DNA of 9,884 nucleotides. Origin: an uncultured Bacteroides sp. (lineage in GTDB: Bacteria > Bacteroidota > Bacteroidia > Bacteroidales > Bacteroidaceae). Under the pieces are notes generated by a model. That model saw only the letters and a list, made by a program, of their open reading frames with translations, had not been told where the DNA came from and searched no databases. Below, piece by piece: positions 6,532-9,884 of this stretch. Position numbers and translations under genes: made by a program. The stretch is taken from the NCBI GenBank assembly GCA_900546355.1, contig URCM01000107.1:1-9884 (forward strand), in the 5' to 3' direction. The first letter of the stretch is position 1. Each line of letters starts with the position of its first letter.

Positions 6532-7983
6532 TCACTTACCTTCAGACAAAACGGAATACTTTACAGGAACCATTTCAGTACGCGCATATACATTCCCAGT
6601 CCATTTTACTGTCTGCCCTTCCCATAAAATCTTCGCAACTTGATTAAATTCTTTGGTATATACCCGGTTCGATTTCAAATCATAAAACGCGAAATAACCG
6701 TACTCCCCGTCTTTTACTTTCCTCAAATATTCCTCGTTGACAGAAACCGCCTTCATCCCTCCCGTCGCGTCTAATCCACTCAACGTTATGGCATACGGAG
6801 CCTCGATAGAATTACTCAGCTCTTGTTGCCTGTATTCATCGAAAGCACCATACGCTCCATATACAGCGTAATCTATCAAATCCTCCAGGTGCGCTCCGAC
6901 CGGCTGGTCGTTATCGGTATACCAATAAATACCAAAAGTGCTTTCACCTTTCGGCAACCATTCACGGCAAGCCTCCATCAATTTGGTATAATTGGCACTC
7001 GTACATTCGCCGACCGAAGCTACGACATTCGGTCCCGACACGGCACTTCCCTTGAAATTGTTTTCTGCATACGATGAATACTCATCGTCAAAGTCAAAAC
7101 CGTCAAAACCATAAATATCAGCATACATCTTCAACTCTTGAGCAAACGCTTTCGCACCTTCTTCACTCAAGCTACGCATTCCGGCATCGTCATGATTGCC
7201 CAAAATAGACAAATGTACCTTGATACCCTTCGCTTGCAACGGACGGATGATTTCATCGGCATGGCGCAAGACAAAAGTCACCTGGTCATTGCAATGGATA
7301 TACGGTTTTCCTTCCTCATTAAGATTTATATTTGCCGCAAATACACTCACAATATCAAAAAACGGTTTGCCGTCCGACAATGTATATTCACCTGCATTCA
7401 ACGGATTCTCGTTGTTGACCTCTATATAACATAAGTTCTTCAGAGGCTTATCATACACAGGGGCGTTCATCTCGGATACCCGATAAACGAACGGTTCACT
7501 CTTCATGCCAGGTTTGTCGAAAGTAGCCGTAATTGCAACAGCATCACCTTTCCCACCTGCCGGAATACGTACCGCTACATAATCCGACTGACGCTGACCT
7601 GCCGGGATAGTTACTTTCCCGTCTTTTGCCAACTCCGCTCTGTCATACGTGGTATAAGTACAACCATTTACTTCGTTATAAACCGCCAGTGCCGCATCAC
7701 TTATCGCAAAAGTCACCTGTAAATCCGTATCAACAGCCTCGGATAACTCTACGCGCACATAGCCCGTAGCCGCTTTGCCATTACGCACGGTCAATGTGGT
7801 ACCGTTCTCGGCTCCAGCCGCCGAACGAACTACGCCCGACACGGCACCAGCATAATCATCTATCCAAACATTTTCCTCTTCAACACATCGAGATTCCGCC
7901 GCCACAAATTGCCACGGCATTACGACAAGCATAGACAATGCCCATGCCCGGAATAAGATTCCACAAGATTTTCCGCTTCTCAT
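6532..7983 (-). CDS. Secreted GH18 endo-beta-N-acetylglucosaminidase (Endo H/F-like) with DUF1735-type N-terminal domain
   Basis: The 483-residue protein should hydrolyse the GlcNAc-GlcNAc bond in the core of N-linked glycans. It starts with a signal peptide (hydrophobic residues about 9-28, likely cleavage after VAA at 29). Cys33 comes after that site and is not in a lipobox, so it is probably periplasmic or secreted rather than a lipoprotein. Residues about 47-170 resemble the BT_3987-like/DUF1735 beta domain (AVYNEVNGCTYTTY, VTIPAGQRQSDYVAV). The GH18 barrel (about 182-460) has SILGNHDDAG at 259-268 and the catalytic DGFDFDDE at 294-301, that is D294, D297, D299 and the acid/base Glu301, followed by Tyr302 as in Endo H. 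FGIYWYTDN at 350-358 fits a later barrel strand. Exact glycan type (high-mannose or complex) cannot be read from sequence. No SusC/SusD genes are adjacent, so it may act alone. Confidence 0.9.
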   Translation of the reverse strand: MRSGKSCGILFRAWALSMLVVMPWQFVAAESRCVEEENVWIDDYAGAVSGVVRSAAGAENGTTLTVRNGKAATGYVRVELSEAVDTDLQVTFAISDAALAVYNEVNGCTYTTYDRAELAKDGKVTIPAGQRQSDYVAVRIPAGGKGDAVAITATFDKPGMKSEPFVYRVSEMNAPVYDKPLKNLCYIEVNNENPLNAGEYTLSDGKPFFDIVSVFAANINLNEEGKPYIHCNDQVTFVLRHADEIIRPLQAKGIKVHLSILGNHDDAGMRSLSEEGAKAFAQELKMYADIYGFDGFDFDDEYSSYAENNFKGSAVSGPNVVASVGECTSANYTKLMEACREWLPKGESTFGIYWYTDNDQPVGAHLEDLIDYAVYGAYGAFDEYRQQELSNSIEAPYAITLSGLDATGGMKAVSVNEEYLRKVKDGEYGYFAFYDLKSNRVYTKEFNQVAKILWEGQTVKWTGNVYARTEMVPVKYSVLSEGK

Positions 7984-8276
7984 ACTCGTTTTTTAAGGTC
8001 TCACATTAAATTAGGGTTAGTTTATAAAATACTTTTGCTCCGTCTACAGCGTAGACAAACAAAATCATTTATATAACAACCCTGTAGAACAAAACACTTA
8101 CCCTATATCTTCGTTTTTTTCGTGTCGCTTCCAGAAGAAGCCTGCGCTGTGACTCCACGGAATCCACCAATTATCGCAAACGGGTAAAACCATAGGAAAT
8201 CAAATATAACGAAATCGGTCAAATCGAACTGATTGATAGTCAGTTATGAGTATCTGCTAATTTTTGATTAAACCGT

Positions 8277-8284
8277 TATATTTG
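8277..8284 (+). promoter_or_regulatory. Candidate -7 element upstream of integrase remnant (distal)
   Basis: TATATTTG matches TAnnTTTG, with CTG at 8254-8256 about 20 nt upstream as a weak -33 element. It would give a leader of about 130 nt before the integrase ATG at 8416. Confidence 0.4.
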
Positions 8285-8309
8285 CCTAAATTGAGATATT
8301 TTCGTGCGC

Positions 8310-8330
8310 TTTTTGTCCCGTTTTTGTCCC
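8310..8330 (+). repeat. Tandem TTTTTGTCCC repeat
   Basis: Two identical decamers at 8310-8319 and 8321-8330, separated by a G, so an 11-bp period. They lie about 90 bp upstream of the integrase start. Short direct repeats in this position can be integrase- or excisionase-binding sites or attachment-site parts, but this role is inferred. Confidence 0.6.
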
Positions 8331-8339
8331 TTTCGGATT

Positions 8340-8347
8340 TATCTTTG
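8340..8347 (+). promoter_or_regulatory. Candidate -7 element upstream of integrase remnant (proximal)
   Basis: TATCTTTG matches TAnnTTTG and would give a leader of about 60 nt. The nearest TTTTTG sequences upstream are 13 and 24 nt away rather than 19-21, so the -33 element is poor. Confidence 0.45.
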
Positions 8348-8415
8348 TGTTGCGCATAAATAATTGCTAAACAATATAGTAACAAATTCAAGAAACGGAT
8401 AACACAGAAAAGAAA

Positions 8416-9378
8416 ATGGGACGGAAGAAGAAAGAAATCAAAAAGTAAAGAGCCTGTCCGCATACGCGAAAAGAGGCTCAACAACGGCAATGTAAGCCTG
8501 TATCTTGACATGTATTACATGGACGCAAGGAAGAAAGAAGGCTTGAAACTCTACCTTGTGCCGGAAGTGAACGCAGCCGCCAAGTTGCAGAACAAGAACC
8601 GTTCAAACAGGCCGAGCAAATCAAGGCTGAGCGCATCCTCTCGACATCCAGCGGCACGGCCTTGTGAATTGGGAGAACGTGAAAAAGGGACGGATGACGC
8701 TTGCCGCTTGGGTGGAGAAGTACACAAAGGATGAGAACGGCCTTACCCCGGCAAGCATGAGGTCGAAGCGGAACGCGCAGGCAAGGGTGGAACAATACCT
8801 ATTATATATAGGGAAGCCTAACCTTGCCCTGAAAGAGGTGGACAAGGATTTCTGCAAGGGCTTCATCGCCTTTCTGAAAACCTGCACGTTCAACAACGGG
8901 AAAAAGACCTTGGGCAGCACCACCTGCCGCATCTTCATGAACCGCTTGGCCGCCGCCTTGAACATGGCAGTCCGCGAGGGGCTGATTGACAACAACCCGT
9001 TCAAACTGTTGGACGCAAAAGAGAAGCCACAAAAGAAAAGTGCCATGCGCGAGTTCCTGACCATAGAGGAACTGCGGACGCTGATTGCCACTCCGTGCCG
9101 ATATGACATCGTGAAGAAAGCGTTCCTGTTCTCGTGCATGACGGGACTTCGGCTCGGTGATATGCAGCACTTGCGGTGGAGCGACATCAAGGACGTGAAC
9201 GGCGTGCGGATGGTTTCCATCATCCAGCACAAGACCAAGCGTCCGTTAGCGTTCCACTCAACACTTTGGCTCTTTCCTTACTTCCTCCAAGACCGGAGAA
9301 CGGTGAGGATGGTATCATCTTTCCTTTGGTAAAGAAGCCCGACAACGTAGCAAAGTATGTGCGCCGTATCAAGGAAAA
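8416..9378 (+). pseudogene. Tyrosine recombinase/integrase of a Bacteroides mobile element, frameshifted and truncated
   Basis: The remnant is read in four pieces. It starts MGRKKKEIKK at 8416 and hits TAA at 8446. SKEPVRIREKRLNNGNVSLY continues in another frame from 8444 to about 8600. FKQAEQIKAERIL lies in the first frame at about 8602-8640. IQRHGLVNWENVKKGRMTLA and the bulk follow in the third frame from 8646. A last shift near 9244-9256 moves into LNTLALSLLPPRPENGEDGI and LVKKPDNVAKYVRRIKE. The order is that of an intact phage-integrase family protein: N-terminal arm domain, SAM-like core-binding domain (about 8690-9010), and the start of the catalytic domain with the first catalytic Arg (TGLRLGD, about 9140-9160). 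The HxxR box and the nucleophilic Tyr are absent because the sequence changes to an IS110 remnant at about 9375. Roughly the last 90 codons are missing, so it is inactive. Confidence 0.9.
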
Positions 9379-9768
9379 GGATTCCCCTCCGCCAAATGCT
9401 TCGCCTCTTATCTTGGCTTTACGCCCCATAACAAAATAACCGGGGGAGTCATCATTTCTTTACGCACCGACCGGATAAAAAGCCATGCGGCGCAGGCATT
9501 TAAGAAAGTGGTGTCTTCCATCTCGCAAGGCAAAACGGCCCTGGCCGCTTTCTATCACCGGATAGCGGCAAAAGCCGGAACCGGGAAAGCTATTGTCGCA
9601 GTCTGTAGAAAACTGGCAATCTGCTACTGGAACGTACTCACCAAGGGGACGGATTTCATAGAGCTGGGGCAAGAAAACTACAGGGTTAGGCAACAGCAGA
9701 AAGAAAAAGCACTCCTTGCCAAATTGGCAAGGAAGCATCAATGCTGCCTTGTCCCTGATCCACAGTAG
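9379..9768 (+). pseudogene. IS110-family transposase, C-terminal fragment
   Basis: The frame beginning GFPSAKCFASYLGFTPHNKI and ending CCLVPDPQ (about 129 codons, stop at 9766-9768) corresponds to the C-terminal Transposase_20 region of IS110/IS116/IS902-family DNA recombinases. Conserved features seen are FASYLGFTP, the SHAAQAFKK helix, KTALAAFYHRIAAKAG and GKAIVAVCRKLAICYWNVLTKGT. The N-terminal RuvC-like DEDD domain is missing entirely, and no start codon precedes the homology; ATG at 9508 is internal. The 5' edge joins the integrase remnant in a different frame within about 9370-9382. In many relatives a Ser precedes the Gly in the NKxSGG-like stretch; here it is Thr (NKITGG), which may be the lost catalytic position. 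The fragment is inactive. Confidence 0.87.
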
Positions 9769-9833
9769 AAAAGTATGCTTTGAGAATTTTGTTCATTAGA
9801 ACAACTTTTGAATGAATTATTCGCATTTCATTT

Positions 9834-9884
9834 AGAAGCTGTTTTGAATTTCTCCAAAAAGTTTTTCTTGGCTTGATGTATCCG
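9834..9884 (+). repeat. Dispersed repeat arm, copy 4
   Basis: AGAAGCTG to ATCCG, 51 nt, reaching the last base of the window. It differs from copy 1 at one position only (GATGTATCC against GATATATCC). It lies 65 nt after the stop of the IS110 fragment, in the same sense. The rest of the element lies beyond the window. Confidence 0.88.

Larger units (their letters stand above)
7984..8415. other. Non-coding region between the GH18 gene and integrase remnant
   Basis: This stretch of about 430 bp has no supported gene. It holds the upstream region of the minus-strand glycosidase gene, for which no convincing promoter is visible; a minus-strand TATATTTG (8201-8208) would leave a leader of about 200 nt and has no -33 partner. 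It also holds a short palindrome GTCTAC-AGC-GTAGAC (8042-8056), a tandem TTTTTGTCCC repeat and two candidate promoters for the integrase. The left boundary of the old mobile element must lie somewhere here but cannot be placed. Confidence 0.5.

Noticed and set aside
6216..6647. Short frames on either strand around the non-coding RNA and terminators
   Set aside because: They run through terminator stems and A/T-rich repeats, with low-complexity products and no start context.
8110..8165. Possible tRNA fragment as an attachment site (GACTCCACGGAATCCACCA-like tail)
   Set aside because: No T-arm GTTCRA sequence or acceptor stem can be built on either strand.
8510..8734. Separate small gene starting MYYMDARKKEGL
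   Set aside because: Its sequence is the N-terminal part of the tyrosine integrase in a shifted frame, so it belongs to the pseudogene.
9508..9768. Stand-alone 86-codon gene
   Set aside because: IS110 homology extends upstream of its ATG in the same frame, so it is the tail of a truncated transposase.
1..9884. Composite transposon bounded by the inverted end repeats
   Set aside because: The interior carries core housekeeping genes and no intact transposase, and the same repeat occurs internally. The end copies look like independent repeats cut by the window edge.
1..9884. CRISPR array or defence system
   Set aside because: No regular repeat-spacer pattern, cas-like gene or recognisable defence domain is present. 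The AGGTA units are too short and irregular.

Overview
The window looks like chromosomal DNA from a gut Bacteroidales bacterium (Bacteroides/Phocaeicola type). The evidence is the class-specific promoter form TTTG-N19-TAnnTTTG upstream of nrdD and of a non-coding RNA locus, an endo-beta-N-acetylglucosaminidase with a BT_3987/DUF1735-like N-terminal domain, and remnants of a typical Bacteroides tyrosine integrase. Genus and species cannot be fixed from the sequence alone.

Left part (1-2600): a minus-strand lipoprotein gene of unknown function is divergent from a plus-strand tRNA nucleotidyltransferase/poly(A)-polymerase family gene with an HD domain. That gene ends at a very strong intrinsic terminator.

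Middle (2600-5822): the class III (anaerobic) ribonucleotide reductase pair nrdD and nrdG makes deoxynucleotides without oxygen. NrdD is the glycyl-radical enzyme and NrdG the radical-SAM activase. The two genes are separated by a repeat element of about 210 bp with long imperfect inverted arms. Near-identical copies of one arm lie at both extreme ends of the window, so this is a dispersed repeat family, and the window edges (perhaps contig edges) fall inside other copies.

Next (5823-6531): no protein gene, but a well-formed promoter, about 300 nt carrying eight AGGTA-type units, an 8-bp hairpin and a clean intrinsic terminator. I read this as a stand-alone structured non-coding RNA. Its terminator is followed by the terminator of the convergent minus-strand gene.

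Then (6532-7983): a secreted GH18 endo-beta-N-acetylglucosaminidase with the full DxxDxDxE motif, presumably releasing N-glycans from glycoproteins. No SusC/SusD partners are in view.

Right end (about 8250-9884): mobile-element debris. A tyrosine integrase gene carries four frame disruptions and is cut off before its last catalytic residues. It joins directly to the C-terminal part of an IS110-family transposase, and a further copy of the repeat arm closes the window. I found no intact new defence or mobile system. The most novel items are the repeat family (one copy inside nrdDG) and the AGGTA-repeat RNA.
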